Below, piece by piece: positions 24,753 to 38,218 of a stretch of 64,000 bases of DNA. The notes under the pieces are model-generated. The model saw nothing but the letters and a program-made list of their open reading frames with translations. It ran no database searches and was not told the origin of the DNA. The DNA lies in the NCBI GenBank assembly GCA_013397455.1, contig VYZB01000120.1, forward strand, positions 1,613,715 through 1,677,714, in the 5' to 3' direction. How positions within the stretch are numbered: position 1 is the stretch's first letter; every line of letters starts with the position of its first letter. The stretch comes from Crotophaga sulcirostris (Eukaryota > Chordata > Aves > Cuculiformes > Crotophagidae). The translations under genes were made by a program, and so were the position numbers.

Positions 24753-26147
24753 ATTCCCCATATTCAGACTAAGATAAAAAAGATTTGTGCCCAACACACA
24801 GACAAAGAAAACTTGGCTTTCATATATGAACAATTCAGAATACTGGTGATTATTTTTATCATTGCAGATTTCCATGCAAATCTGTACATTACACATAAGT
24901 CTTTATAAGAAGCTTCTATTACATTATCAACTGTGTGATCAGCTTCAGAAGGCATCAAAAGAACTAAACTCAGTTCTTTATATGTTAAACAATGCTTGAA
25001 TTATTTTTCTTTGCCTTCACTTCCAGGGTAAGTAGGGAAGAGCTGAAGCAGCAATGTATGTGCAGTGTCCCAAGTTGGCCCCTTTCCCTGTAATATGTGC
25101 AGCATAAACATAATATCACAGAAAGAAATACTTTAAAATCTTCACATATTCTACATTACAAAGAAAGGCAGTTAAATGAAAGTATGATATTGTAAAGGTA
25201 GCTGGAGGCATAAGGGGAGAAGGGAGCAGGGAGAAGGAAGATATGATAGTATTATATATCCCCAATGATGTGAACAAATTATTTTGTTTCCACTTAATCT
25301 TATTATATCCTCCTTCTCAAACTCGGAATTTCATTTATCACTTTATGTTGGTAAGCTGTCTGATGCACAGGCAACTTCTATATATTTTTGTGCAAGAACA
25401 ATAAAACTTGATCCTTAGTAAAGCTTCTTGAAGGAAAAAAAACAAATGGAAACAAAATATTTATATTATCTTTATTTTCCATCAAATAGAAAGCGAATTT
25501 GTTCCACAGAGACAGAATATTCAAAGTTTCCCTTGGGGCAGGAGGGGGAACGTTACTAAAATGAAGACAAAGTGGTTGGTTTGCAACCTGTCATAACAGT
25601 TTAAGCAAAGTCTGAGCTGTGAAAAGTTGGCATAATACATGTTTTACAAGATGATAAAAAATTGAAAAGAGTTCAGAATTATCTTTGGGGGAGATACATA
25701 TACTGCTATTTTAAATCAAGCTTTTCTGCAGGAATCAGTTCTGAATCAAAACAATTCTTTCACAAACGCAATCCAAAATCTGCCCTCAGAGCTAAACAAT
25801 ATCTGTAACAGAACTCGCACTTATTTCCATTTTTTAAAGAGATTAAGTTAATAGTTCCTCTCCAATACAAAACAACAAAAGAAATACAATTTGATGAGTA
25901 ACTCTGGCTCCCTGTGTTGCACTAGAGAGTAGAACAACAAAGTCTTTGAAAAGTTCACATTCCTATAAAAAAAATGTATTGAAAATATGCTGAAAAATTA
26001 AGCGATACAGTGAAGCTGTTGAAGAATATAGGCTGTTCGCTATCCCAAGACCTGCAGAATAACTGTTGAGTTCCATGGGAACAGATGAGAAAATCCAGTT
26101 ATTTTTACAAGATACCTTCAGAGATAAATCTTCGGAAAAAGATACAG
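24753..26147. other. AT-rich unique non-coding DNA
   Basis: Nothing recognisable was found. A GTAAGT donor-like site at 25029 directly follows an acceptor-like tract, so it defines no exon. Confidence 0.55.
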
Positions 26148-26453
26148 AAATCACAGAATCATAGAATGGTTTTGAGTCAGAAGGGACCTTAAAGATCATC
26201 CAGTTCCAACCCTCCTGCCACGGGCAGGGCACCTCCCACCAGCCCAGGCTGCTCAAGGCCCCATCCAACCTGGCCTTGAACACCTCCAGGGAGGGGGTAT
26301 CCACAACTTGGCTGGACAACCTGCTCCAGTGCCTCACCACCCTCACAGGAAAAAAATGTCTTCCTAATATCTAATCTAAATCTCCCTTCTTTCAACTTAA
26401 AACCATTACTCCTCCTATCACTGTACTCGCTGATAAAGAGACTCTCCATACTT
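26148..26453 (-). mobile_element. CR1 3' end, about 305 bp
   Basis: This reads as the reverse complement of a CR1 tail with the CCCTGCCCATGGCAGG-type segment (here CTGCCACGGGCAGGGCACC), CTCCAGGGAGGGGGTATCC and AATCTAAATCTCCCTTC. It belongs to the same subfamily as the plus-strand copy at 27983-28302, which it faces across 1.5 kb. Confidence 0.92.
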
Positions 26454-27982
26454 ATTATAAGTGTTATGATGGCAACAACCAGCGTTTCCTTTAATGCATT
26501 TAAGGAGGTTAGAATTGAAACTAATTTCTAGGACAGGTGAGAGCACTTTGTTTAAGCTGTATTTGGCCTTCTGATAGCTATGCAATACAGAACTCTATGC
26601 GAATCCTTAACGTATTCAAGTCACTGACATGTATAAAGATCTCTATATAATCATGTAGCTTTTCACAGACCGCACACACCCAAATATTCAATTAGCAGGC
26701 AGAAGCTATGCACCCAACTTACTATAGAAGTAGACATAATATACACAACTAATCAAAGAGATCTTTCAAGTATGTTATTGTTCGCATATTATCTGCCTAC
26801 AGAGCATGTTAGGCAAACCTCTTGATTTTTTGCTGCTAAATTTTGTGCCTTTTTTTGTTTTTTGGTTTTTTTTACCCCTTGGGACCACTAGTCAGACAAG
26901 GTCTCATAACATCTTAGGATGGATTTTGATGGCCTATAATCACTTGTGGCTAGATAGCAACATATATACCCAATCCCAGACACTACATTTTTCTTCTTAG
27001 AAAACCAGTCCAAGAAACTCTATCACAACACAGCTTGAATAGGTTTAGATCCTTCCCATATTCTGCAGGCAAGTTAAAGAATAAGAAACTTTGCGAAGTA
27101 CTTTAGTCCCCAGAGAGAAGTGGGTACATCACACCCAATCTTTCTTTCAGCTGCTGCCAGTGATACAGGAGGCACTGAACAGAAACGCAGCTGCATCCAC
27201 CACTCCCCTGTTAGCAGAGGCATCATCTTGCCCTTTGATTTGACTTGAAAGAGAAGAAACAACCTCTCCTCTGCAATGGCAGCTTTCTCTATTTTCTAAA
27301 CAATAACCAGAAACTATGACAGCTCCGAGGAAGGATGTAACTTATAAAAATGTTGAAGCTAATGCTACCAGCCCACAAGGCCACAGCACTTTCTAACAGA
27401 ACACCCATGATGTCAAGATACCCCCTTCATCTTCACAGTTACTACTCACATCCCCAAAGCATAGCATGAATTAATTCTGAGGATGGAATCAACATCAATA
27501 CTAATGTTCGGCTGTAAAAAGTGCTGCTGCTGTTCCAGCAAAAAAGGAGTGTAAGAATTGGTTGGAGCAGTTTCAGCTGTCCTTTAAAAGTCTACACTCC
27601 CCCAGGAGTCATTGCCAGTGAACCCGTAACACCTGCAGCACTGACAGCCACGAGCCGAAGCACACCATAAACCAGGGAAAAACACAAGGGCACATCTGCA
27701 GTGGTTTAGGCCTGTTCAAAGTTTGTGAGGGACTAAGCAGGAAGAGGATGCCAGCCAGCTGGCACACACCAGTCACACTGGCTATTCATGTTCTAAGTGC
27801 AGCGCAAGAGACATCTCCATTTAACCAGAAATAGGCATGTGAGTGGTGGGTATACACACAGAGCACATTGTATGCGTATGGGCTGGTAGTGGTCAAGCAC
27901 AAGATAAAAAAACAACCCCATGCACACCAAGCCAAAACTAACATAGGACTTTTCAATAGGAAAGCAGGAAACTTCTAATACA
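26454..27982. other. Unique DNA between two facing CR1 copies
   Basis: AT-rich at first, with a GC-richer part at about 27.35-27.9 kb. No gene or known repeat was recognised. It would be the loop if the flanking inverted CR1 copies paired in a transcript. Confidence 0.5.
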
Positions 27983-28302
27983 GGAAAGCTGGGGAGGGGC
28001 TCTTCATCAGGGAGTGCAGTGGTATGACACGCCGGAACAGGTTTAAACTGAAAGAGGAGAGATTTAGATTAGATATTAGGAAGACATTTTTTCCTGTGGG
28101 AGTGGTGAGGTACTGGAACAGGTTGCTCGGAGAAGTCATGGACGCCCCCTCCCTGGAGTTGTTCAAGGCCAGGTTGGATGGGGCCTCAAGCATCCTGGTC
28201 TGGTGGGAGGTGTCCCTGCCCATGGCAGGGGGATTGGAATTGGATGGGCTTTAAGGTCTCTTCCAAACCAAGCCATTCTATAATTCTGTATCATTCTATG
28301 AA
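27983..28302 (+). mobile_element. CR1 3' end, about 320 bp
   Basis: From GGGGAGGGGCTCTTCATCAGG through AGATTTAGATTAGATATTAGG and GGAGGTGTCCCTGCCCATGG to a tail of ATTCTATAATTCTGTATCATTCTATG, this is a well preserved CR1 3' end. Open frames in it are remnants of ORF2 or UTR. Confidence 0.93.
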
Positions 28303-30671
28303 CAGTCTTTGGAAAAAAATAGCCCAATGTATTGAGTGTATTCTGTTATTGGTTTTTTGCTATGTTTTTAAGAACGTTCCCTTCCAACATCAGTTTCAGG
28401 CCAAGTACTGCACATTTACATTAATGTAATTTGTCTGAACATTGTGTTGACACACACCGTTCCGTGGTGTTATACTCTGTCATAATATACTCAGCATTGA
28501 ATGCTTTGTTAGTTACATACTCCCAGTTAGTCACGAAATAACACCAAAACAACTTTGAGGGAAAGATGGTCTGCTTATTCTTTTAGAATAAGGAACCCTT
28601 GATGAAAATACATAACTGAGGTTTATGCACTGCAGAACAAGTGACAGATGCAGTTCACAGTGTCCTCATCTCTGTAGTTTCAGCTTATAGAACAAGTTTT
28701 CAGTGCACACAAAAATTAGGTTAAGGAAATTTCTATACTGCTTCCTTTAACTCATTACACCCCATGATTTAGAGCACACTGGCCAGCATGTAGAGCAGAC
28801 CTCATCATTAATATGTTCAACTGATCAGAGTATCAAATAGATGCTTTAATGCAATACAGATCCCTGTCAACAAAACCTGTGCACACAGATAGCAGCTACT
28901 GAAATGAGCTCATAGTACTACTGCAGATATTAGCCACAAAATTAGTCAGATGCAACTGTAACTAATTTTAATCAAATTCTTACAATGATTTATGTATTTA
29001 ACTTCAGTTAATGTGCACTACACATACATTGTTTGCGTTCTGTAACCATTTGGTTGTAGACCTGCTTTAAATATGAGTGCATGATATACAACATGTAAAA
29101 GACCTACATGTGGAATTTATTTCCACGATCTAAAATGTGGGATTGTGGATAAAAAAAATCAATAAGTTTTTGGACTAAGTAATCTCCATCACCAGTCAGA
29201 TTAATTTAACTCATCAGAAGAAGAGCACAAGACTTCAGTACTCTTGCAACATTGATTAATATATTCTATTTGGAGTCATTTTTGCATGTGAAGATGTTAT
29301 TGAGGTACTAAAACCAATTTAATTCTGAATCATGCTTGGAGATAACCTGTTCTTTGATCACCACCTACTTTAAAAAAAAATTAATTCTACTCACAGACCT
29401 AGCAGCTTTAACTTGTTCCTAAGAATAGCTGAGGCAGCACAGTAATTGTGTGAGAAGTCAGGAACAAAAAAGAGAAGAGTAGAAGGAGAAGAGGTATCAT
29501 TTTACAAAGAACAGCTACGCAGAAACTCTCTTTAGACAAAAAAATAAGCGATAGAAAACCAGTTTTAACTGACACCAGTTTTTACTGACCTGATTTTCTT
29601 TAAAACACAGTATCTTAACTTATGTGCTCAGTTCTCCTCTCTTTTTATCTAATAATACACACAAGCAAGTGTCTTTTAGAACTTGTACAGAAACCCTGTC
29701 AGGTACTTAGTTCCGACTGAAGACAAAGTATTGAACNTATATATATTAATGTTTCAGGATAACAAAAAGGTAGCAATAAATAGCCACAGTAAAGAGCAAG
29801 TAACACAAAAGGATGGTTGCAAGCAAAAAGAGCTCTTCACAAATACGAAGGGATACAAGGCATACTTGACAACAGTTTGTATCAAACATTACAATAGTTC
29901 AGTGCATTCTAAACTCTAGGAGGGCTGTGTGCCTATTACAGGTAATATGTAATCTACCATCAAATTTCATTAATACTTGATGCGATAAAAAGCTTCCCAC
30001 TGAAAAAAAGTGAAATCCCCAGCACAGGAAACCTTACATACATTAAAATATATCATTTATTGTATTAAATATTTTTTAAACACTTACAGAACTATTGCTT
30101 ATCTATACTTTTTGTTTAATGAAATTCCTTTAAATAAATATTTTGACAATGTCATCTTGGCCCACAAGGTCAAAAGATGTTTTGCTCGTGATTTCAATCA
30201 ACACATGAATTAGTTAAATGTCAGAAAATTATGATAGGAAGGGAATATTTCTGTTAAAATTAATATGTCAATGGACAAAATGAACAAGTAACAATTATTG
30301 TACTAGTCAAATTAGTTGCATGTTCAAGCCTCAAGTTCCACCAGGAGGCATCCATGTGGGAGGACTCGGTCAATAGATTAATGGTTATTTTCTTTTATTT
30401 ATTAAGAGTATCAAAGGATTTTTTTTCTTGCACCCCAATGGATTGTACATGCACCCCACTTCAGAGACCACTGGTGTCTAGCACCAAGCCATCCCTTACT
30501 TATGTACTGTTCCCACTGTGGGACAAGAAAAACAGGGCACAATGGAGACAGCTTTCTTGCTCTGCAGAAGCAGTCCTGAGTGGTACTCAGCTCCAACTCA
30601 ATAACAGTACAAGCTGACAACAGAGATTTCTCTTTGCAGCTTTTCTATGACATCTCACATAAGCAAATTAC
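28303..30671. other. AT-rich unique non-coding DNA, one ambiguous base
   Basis: No gene or repeat was recognised. Position 29737 is an N. Confidence 0.55.
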
Positions 30672-30815
30672 CTGAATTTTTCCCGTCTCTTTTGTTGTGT
30701 TCCAGACTTTGTCCCAGATAATGAAGAGCTGACGGTGGAGCCGCCTTCTTATTTCAGTCCTACTCCTGAACAGCTTGTGCAGAAATACAGACATTGGCTG
30801 CTATTACTCAGCTAG
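30672..30815. other. Candidate coding exon, strand uncertain
   Basis: A GC-richer, CpG-containing island in AT-rich DNA is open on both strands. Plus: a long tract TTTTTCCCGTCTCTTTTGTTGTGTTCCAG ends at 30705. It is followed by 36 codons (with DNEELTVEPPSYFSPTPEQL in the middle) and TAG at 30813-30815, and an AATAAA lies near 30925, as in a last exon. Minus: acceptors at 30775-30774 or 30767-30766 and a donor CAG|GTAATT (GT at 30671-30670) bound 102 or 94 bases encoding a basic, Trp-containing peptide (RTEIRRRLHRQLFIIWDKVW). I recognise neither peptide. At most one can be the real frame, and the other would be its antisense shadow. Confidence 0.3.
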
Positions 30816-33716
30816 GGTGAAATTACATTTTATAATTCAAGTCACTGTCTTTAAAAAAAAAAAGAAGAAGAAGAAAATCAATAGGCTAGGATATCTATTG
30901 CCTCTTCACTGTCAAACTAATCAGTGAATAAACCCCAGAAATGTAATTACTTCTCACTATTCAAATAATTTTAATAAGAGTAGAAACCAGGACATCTCCC
31001 TCTGCCACATGCTGCTGAAAAAGAGCAGCTGCAATGACAGAAAGGGGAAGCCACACAATCAGCAGGGCTCCCAAGAAAACGCACTGAACACACATTAACA
31101 TGTTCTAGAGAAGAGTTCCTGAACAAGAGGAGGTACCATTTGGCCTCATAATTATGTGCAAAAACATAAAAGGTTTTTTTTTAATTTAGTTTAATTTAAA
31201 AAGTACTCTCCAGTCCCTATTTATTACAAAAATAATAGTATAGAACAATTTTGAAGTGTCACTGTCTGTTACATGAAGTCAAAAACAGGTATCAAGATCA
31301 GCGTTTGGCCTCAAACAAAGCCAATGTAAACCTTCACTGCAATAACCACAGGGGTGCAAAGTTAGCATAGTAAGACTGATCTAATTAAACTTGCCTTCAC
31401 AGCTGGTTCTCTGCCTCAAAAGCCTCAGACTACACAGTGTCTCTCAAGCTTTTCAGCCATGACGTATAAACTGGCCCATGAAATACAGCCTCTTGCACAA
31501 AGACTGAGCTCCAGAACCAAATGCAAACAGCATATCCCAAGCACCAGAATTATATAGTAATAAAATCCAGAGGTCTTTTAAGCACACCCAGCATCTCCAA
31601 AGCTTATAGAAGCTGATCTCATAACACTTAGCTCCTGCTGCCTCAGCTCTACATGATTGTCTCTCTCTGGCTTCTTCCCACAACAGACAAAGCAGCAGGC
31701 TCAATTCAGGGAGTATAAAGCCCTGTTAACAGTCACTAGAAAAAACATCTATTTAGGTTTCATAAATTCTTTGGTTTTTTCCTAATCTCCTAACCACATT
31801 AGTTCAATTTCAGATTCCTTCCATTTAACGCTTAATAGTTACTTCTTCAAAACAAATTCAGAAAGTGAAGACATTTGGTAGAAAATTAGGCAATTTAGGT
31901 CTCTTCCCACTGCCGCTTCCTCCCAACTTGGGTATGTATGAATAAACATATAAAAAGTCAGTCCAAGAGAAAACATGGCCCAAAAAAGTCCACTGCTTCA
32001 GCACAGCATCGCCTCTGGTTGCACCCAACTGCACTGGAGAAGTGTGTCCCACCACAATTCCATAAGAGAATTGTCTTGTAATACAACATCGTGGTCTACT
32101 TACTGCTATACTGGCACAGCCAAGCCAAAACTCCTCAAACAAGGGTGCTGGTTTTAGCTTAGTAACAAGTGCTGTATCGATTAACTATTTGGTGGAGGAG
32201 CCACCCCTACTCTCTTATTAATAGTGTTATTCAATAAACTCCCTCCAAAACCAGACGCCTTCGTTCCCAAGCAGGGAGAAAAACTAAATTAAACTAACAC
32301 CAAAAAGAAACAATCAGAATTATCTCCTGGAACAGCATCTTGCTCCTATGGCAAGAACCCACAGTATGAATGTGGTAGTCAAAAGAGTATCCACTCCTCA
32401 TTCCTTTATAGCATGGGTAAGGGTCTTTTTTTAAATTACTAGTCCTCCAAAAGACTCCTTTTAACATTATGAACATCTACAAGTCATTTAGACAGGCTTT
32501 ATATATAAAGACAGTTGGAAACCTCAGAGGAGACTAAAACCAAAAATTTATTTTTATTTATTTATAGCTCATTAACTTGAAGACTTTGACCAAGTTAGCG
32601 CAACAGATATGAAACAAAATTCTCAAAGAGTTATTGGTTTCTCAATTGCAACAACAAACTCAATTAAGACAATTCAATCTTCGCTTTTCTAATTTTCAAG
32701 TTTCTAACATTCTGAAATGCTCAGTGCAAGGCTCAAAACTAACATCTCCTTATTATAACTTGATTTCGATAGCTTGCAAGAAGTAGTATTTTTCTCAGCT
32801 CCATTTTAACAGCTTCAACGATGTGCACAGCGCACAAGAAAAATGCAGTCGTGAAAAAATGATAAAGCAACCCATTTGGGTAGACTCAGCATCCCAGTTC
32901 CTGTGAAAGCACTGAAAGGATAAGAAAAGAGTGATCTTAGAGAAAAGGCGATAGCTTGTGATTATAACCGCATACAGAACATGACTGGGGCATACATGCA
33001 GATTGTAAATGCCATCTTGACCCTGTTCCTCTCCCTCTCCATTTTTTTTCTAATGGAAGGACAGATCAGAAATTCAAGAGTACTGGCTTGACACCCTCCA
33101 CACTGCCACAGAACACTCTTTGCCCAGTGTATGTCTAGTTTAGACACCACTGCACAGTGCAGCGCAAGTGTCTAGCAGACATGAAAGCTGGAAGACAATA
33201 TCCTCATTTACCCACTTTGAGGGGCAGTTTGCCTTCCATGTTCCTATGCGCTACAGGCACGCTCATGGGCACAAGTTCTTTTTAGTGAGAAGGAGAAAAG
33301 CAGTAATACTGAGTATTTCACAGGAGAAAGAAAAAAGAAAGAAGAGAAAAAAAGAACACCACTACAAGAGCAGGAGGCTCTCCTCTTTCACAGCTATGAA
33401 AGACACAGTGACCTGGTTGGTATTCTTTTCTTATTTATCAGAAACAACCTACAAGCTCAGAGTAGCTAGGTCCAGCGTAGCTCTACCTCACACCAAATAC
33501 TCTTTCCCTCCAACCCCAAAAGATTAAAAAAAAACAAAAAAACAAACACAAGCAAGCAGACATAGCTCTGCCTCATATTTCTGAGGCACACAGATGGTTC
33601 TTGTGTGACCATCAAGAAAACAGAGCACAATTCCCAGATCCCAAAATATCAGCATTACATTGCTGGGAAGAAAAACCTCGTGTATTATATTATCCAAGGT
33701 GACCTAACATTCTCCT
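30816..33716. other. AT-rich unique non-coding DNA
   Basis: Contains an A/GAA-rich run near 30850-30878. No gene or repeat family was recognised. Confidence 0.55.
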
Positions 33717-33861
33717 CAATGTCTCCTTCTCTGGAGATCTCCAGAACCCACCTGGACACATTCCTGTACAACCTGCTCTAGGTAAACCTGCTTTAGCAAG
33801 GGGGTTGGACTGGATGATCTCTAGAGGTCCCTTCCAATTCTGCCCATTCTGTGATTCTGTA
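33717..33861 (+). repeat. CR1 3'-end fragment
   Basis: TCTGGAGATCTCCAGAACCCACCTGGACAC through GGGGTTGGACTGGATGATCTCTAGAGG to CATTCTGTGATTCTGTAAC is the last 145 bases of a CR1, with little decay. Confidence 0.9.
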
Positions 33862-36800
33862 ACATTTGAAGGGTATCATTTAGGATATTAACCTGAATAC
33901 TGTTGGAGTAACTTGAAACAAACTAACTTATCCAACACCAAAACCACATACAAACCCAGCTCCTCTTTGTGGATATTGAGTATGTGTTCTTTTCCTCTGC
34001 AGTATCTCTTTTTCTTTGTATATCACAATACTTTGAGTTACAGATGCTAAAAATTCCAAAAAACTTATAAGGAAACATCTTTTCATTCCGACAACTAACT
34101 TTGTACATACACTTCAAGAAGTCCTTTTGAATTCAAAAGTTGCTTCATAATCTATTATGTTATTACTAGATTCATCAGCTCAAAATAAAAAAATATGAAC
34201 ACAGTAGATACAGATTAGAAACGTATGGAATGTGGTAAACACTAAATGCCAATATTTTAGTTGTCAAATCTTGCTTTGCAGACATTGACATATAATTCGT
34301 AATTGGTTGACTAAATAGAAGTTTTATACAAATATTTTTCCTTTCCCTATTGAGCTGTTTTATTCTATTTAAATGGAAAGACATAGCCAAAATTATTTAG
34401 TATCTATGTGCTTTTTACATTATCCAAAATTAAGTAGTCATTTTTCTATAGGGAAGGAAAATGACAGTCATGTGCAGGCATACTTAAAATCTGCTATTTT
34501 GAACATTTTTGTTTGTTGCTGCAGGGTCCAAAATCCCCAAATAATTATTGGAAAGGCTCACTGCCATCTAGTTGTATAAACACAAATAAGCCTAAGATAA
34601 CACCCCAAGCACCAAGAGTAATGACAGAGGTGGAAGAGATAGTTTAGTCAGGCATGAAATTGATTTTATAATAGCAAATATCTGTTGCCTTCCATGTGCT
34701 AAGTAAATAATTCTAAAGAAGAAAGTAAAGATAATAAAAACAAAATCATTAACTGCCCCTACTAAATCAAATGAAAGAGAAACCTGCTTTCACATTGACC
34801 CTGAAACCTGTTTAATAGCTAATTAAAGCAATTACTCCAAGCATGACAAAGTTCTTAATCATCAACAACTTCAGATGTAGAGGAGATTTTTTTTTTAAAC
34901 TTTCTTCAAAAATAGTAGTATTTTCTTTAAAAGATAAGTTCATGCCAGTGGAACTTTTACCAGTTAGTCGCTTCACTATTAACCACTGACAGTCCCCAAA
35001 CTTTGACTACTCTGGTTAACACAAGACATTCTTCACAGACTTGACCAGATTTGACTACTCAGCAAAAGGAATACGACAGTACTCAATAATTTCAAGGCTT
35101 TTTATAAAAGATTTCTCTAAAACACTCAAAAAGTGTCTTTTTTCATCACATTCAGAAACAAACTTGATAGACAACAGACATCAAACTACAAAAATTGCTC
35201 TGCTGGACCCTGCCCATACAGCATCCGTAATTCTGAAATGCTTCGCATCACTTACCCTTTTGAGCTTACCTGTTTCTTTTCTCCTCTGCCCCAAAGCCAT
35301 CTGATACAGCTCTAACTTGGATGCCTTCTTTTGTAAGCTCCATCCACACTGTTTTATTATTAATGTTTTATGTTCTATAACTTTTCATCGCCCTTTAATA
35401 ATAACTAGTTATCTAGTGCCATTCCTAGTGCTAAACTGGAGTTAATTAGGCTGCTGCTTTGAACACTAATCATTTTCAAGTTACTCAACATTCCTGCACT
35501 GTAACAGTGCACAAAACAACATCCTGAACTAAAGGCTTGACCATTATCAAGAGTTCAGCTTGACAGCTTATCCAGCCATTAATTAGATAACTAAAAGATT
35601 AACAAAAAGCAAAGGCAATGCTAAACTTTATCCTGAGCTTTGCTATTTCTGCCTACACTAACCTCCAGAAAAACAAAGGATTCTTGTGTAGATCACAAAA
35701 AGATGGAAATAACAGTATTTAAAACACAAAGGGAACACATTCATTTCTATTTAGGAAATATCTAGAGGAATTATGAGTTGAGGCAGGGCAAGCTCCCAAA
35801 TAAATTCCAAGTTGGAGTAAAAAACCACGATACTAAACCAGAAAATGACACTGTTGCTGATAACACAATAAATGGAAGTATGTTTTCTTTAAGAAACATA
35901 TATTCCAAGAAACCTGAAAACTGCATGTAACTAATATAACAAAGCACTCTGCCTTTAACTGACCTGTCTTCCAACTACTTTCTAAGTTTTACTGGTTCCA
36001 CGTGGAATTTTCTTCTGGCAGCCAATTTTAACTGATGTCATTTGTGTGGGTTTTTTTCTTCATTCCTGTGAATTTGCATAGCTATGGAAATATTTTTCAG
36101 CTAAGCTGGCAACACGTATTTCCCCCACTCATCCACCCAGTTTACCCCTCTTCTACCACTCAACAGGTTTTTTGCTGATGTGTTGCAAATATTTCAACAA
36201 GAAGCTGCAACTAAATCAATTCTCCCTTGCCTATGATGAGTCTCGTGTACCAGATCTAGATGTGCTGAGGAGGAACTTAAAACACTGTTTATTTTCCCAG
36301 TAAAAAAATCTATGCTTTCATAGCCAAAGAAAATAGCACAATTTGATAAAGCTTTGTTAAAAGCACCTTTCAATAGATATTTATATTCTGTTCCTGACAA
36401 TTAACCTAACATAGTGATAAAGCCAAAAAAAAATATTCAATTTTCTCATTAAGAAAAGGCCAAGAAAGAATAGACATACAAATGATGACTCAGATGTAGG
36501 AAAACAAGTCACTTCACAAGAATATCTTGATTCTCAAAAAATTGTGCCTTATATCAACTTCAGAACTGAACTGAATTTAATTCCAATTAGTCATTTTTGA
36601 AGACCCCCTTTAATAAAGTTCACTTCGCTAGTCTAAGTTGTCCTCAATTATTCCTAAGGTACTATCCTATTTCTTAATACACTTCTAAGGGTCCTCTTCC
36701 TTCTGTATTTTGCCAAGTTATACAAAAAGATAATCACACATTTTTGTGCATATCAATGCAGACATCTTTAGCATTTATTTAAAAAATCCTATAATCTGGC

Positions 36801-37758
36801 TACCTACAGAAAAAAAGAATACAGAAATACTGACTGATAACTACTTCCACAAACTTTTGATCTTAGTGACAAATTTCAAATAAGTTTGTTTTTATCAAAT
36901 TCCCCAAACACGTCACATTTCTATATATTTTCTTTTAAGGAATATTTTTCAGCAACTAGAAAAAACAGAAAGGTCCAAAGAACTTATGCTTCTAAAATGC
37001 AAAGATGGACAATCTTTATTGTACCTTTGGCAATTACCACATTGTAAAATAAATTAGGAGACTTTGAATCTACTTTTTAGTGTTTTACCATTATTTTCTG
37101 GTTAATTCAAATTACACCAGAAAAGGCAAGCTTGAACAGCTTTCCCCTTAAAAAGACAAGTTATAAAAAAATGGCTGATGATTAAAAAAAACATATGCCA
37201 CAATGTCATTTGAGTGGAGACTAGTTCTTATCACATAGTCAGATTCTGCATAAACTAAAATGCAGGCATGTTGCGAGCACTACTATAAAGAAACCACGGC
37301 TCTAAGGTTCTCCTGGAAAATAAGAGGAAAAGTTTTACAGATCTCGTTTCTGACCCGGACCTCTACAACAAGGTAAATGCTTATCATATATAAAACAATT
37401 TTGTTTCTGTAATCATTCAAAATGACTCAAGAATGCCCTGAGGTAGCTGACCAGAACCCAAGAGACAGCTGCTGCTGTCCTCATGATAGAGGGGACAGAC
37501 GACGTTTACTTACATAGGCCCTCACCCAAATAAACGGGGAAGGAGGAAGGGAGAAGGAAACCATACTGAAAGAGAAGTAGTAGCACATGACCATTTGTCA
37601 GAAATACTAATTTTTGATGAGACAGTCAGTAGTGAGCTATATCTCATCATTGCTTACATAGGACATTCAGAAGACCCCTTCTCGTCAGTATTTCAAGAGA
37701 TAGATAATCCTTCACTCCTGCAAGAAATAAGCAGTAGCGTACAATATACTTTGTATGG
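33862..37758. other. AT-rich unique non-coding DNA
   Basis: Nothing recognisable was found apart from chance open frames. Confidence 0.55.
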
Positions 37759-38218
37759 TGTGTTGAGTTTGGCTGGGATAGAGTTAATTCTCACAAGCAG
37801 CTGTGAGGTGACACAGTCAGGGTAGCTGATCCAAACTGGCTACAGGGATACTGGATACCATGATATCACAGTCACTGTATACATGTGGGTAGTTGGCCAA
37901 GTGGCAGGGTTGGCAGCGTGGTTCATGGCACGGTTGGTCATGCAGTTCCCAGCTCAGTAATCATGGCTCAGGAGCACATACAGTGTCAGTTTCCAGGCAG
38001 TGAGCAGTTTGTACTGTGTAACATTCGCTTTGTATATCCTTTTATCGTTGTTGTAGTTACTGTTCCTCCTCTGTTGCTGTTCCGTTAAACTGATTTTATC
38101 CCAACCCATGAGTTTTACCTTCTCTGTTTCCAATTCTATCCCCTACCCTACCAGGGTTGGGAGAAGTGAGCAAAGAGCAATGCGGTCCTTCGTTGCAGGC
38201 TGGGGCCAAACCACAACA
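37759..38218 (+). mobile_element. Solo LTR of an endogenous retrovirus (plus strand)
   Basis: It opens TGTGTTGAGTTTGGCTGGGATAGAGTTAATT, a start shared by a widespread bird ERV LTR. It continues with GCTGATCCAAACTGGCTACAGGGATACTGGATACC and a TATCGTTGTTGTAGTTACTG stretch, then TCCCAACCCATGAGTTTTACC, and closes GGCTGGGGCCAAACCACAACA. TG...CA ends are present. No internal retroviral sequence or second LTR lies beside it. The family is probably ERVL- or ERVK-like but cannot be fixed here. No clean target-site duplication was seen; the start could be 3 bases earlier. Confidence 0.8.
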
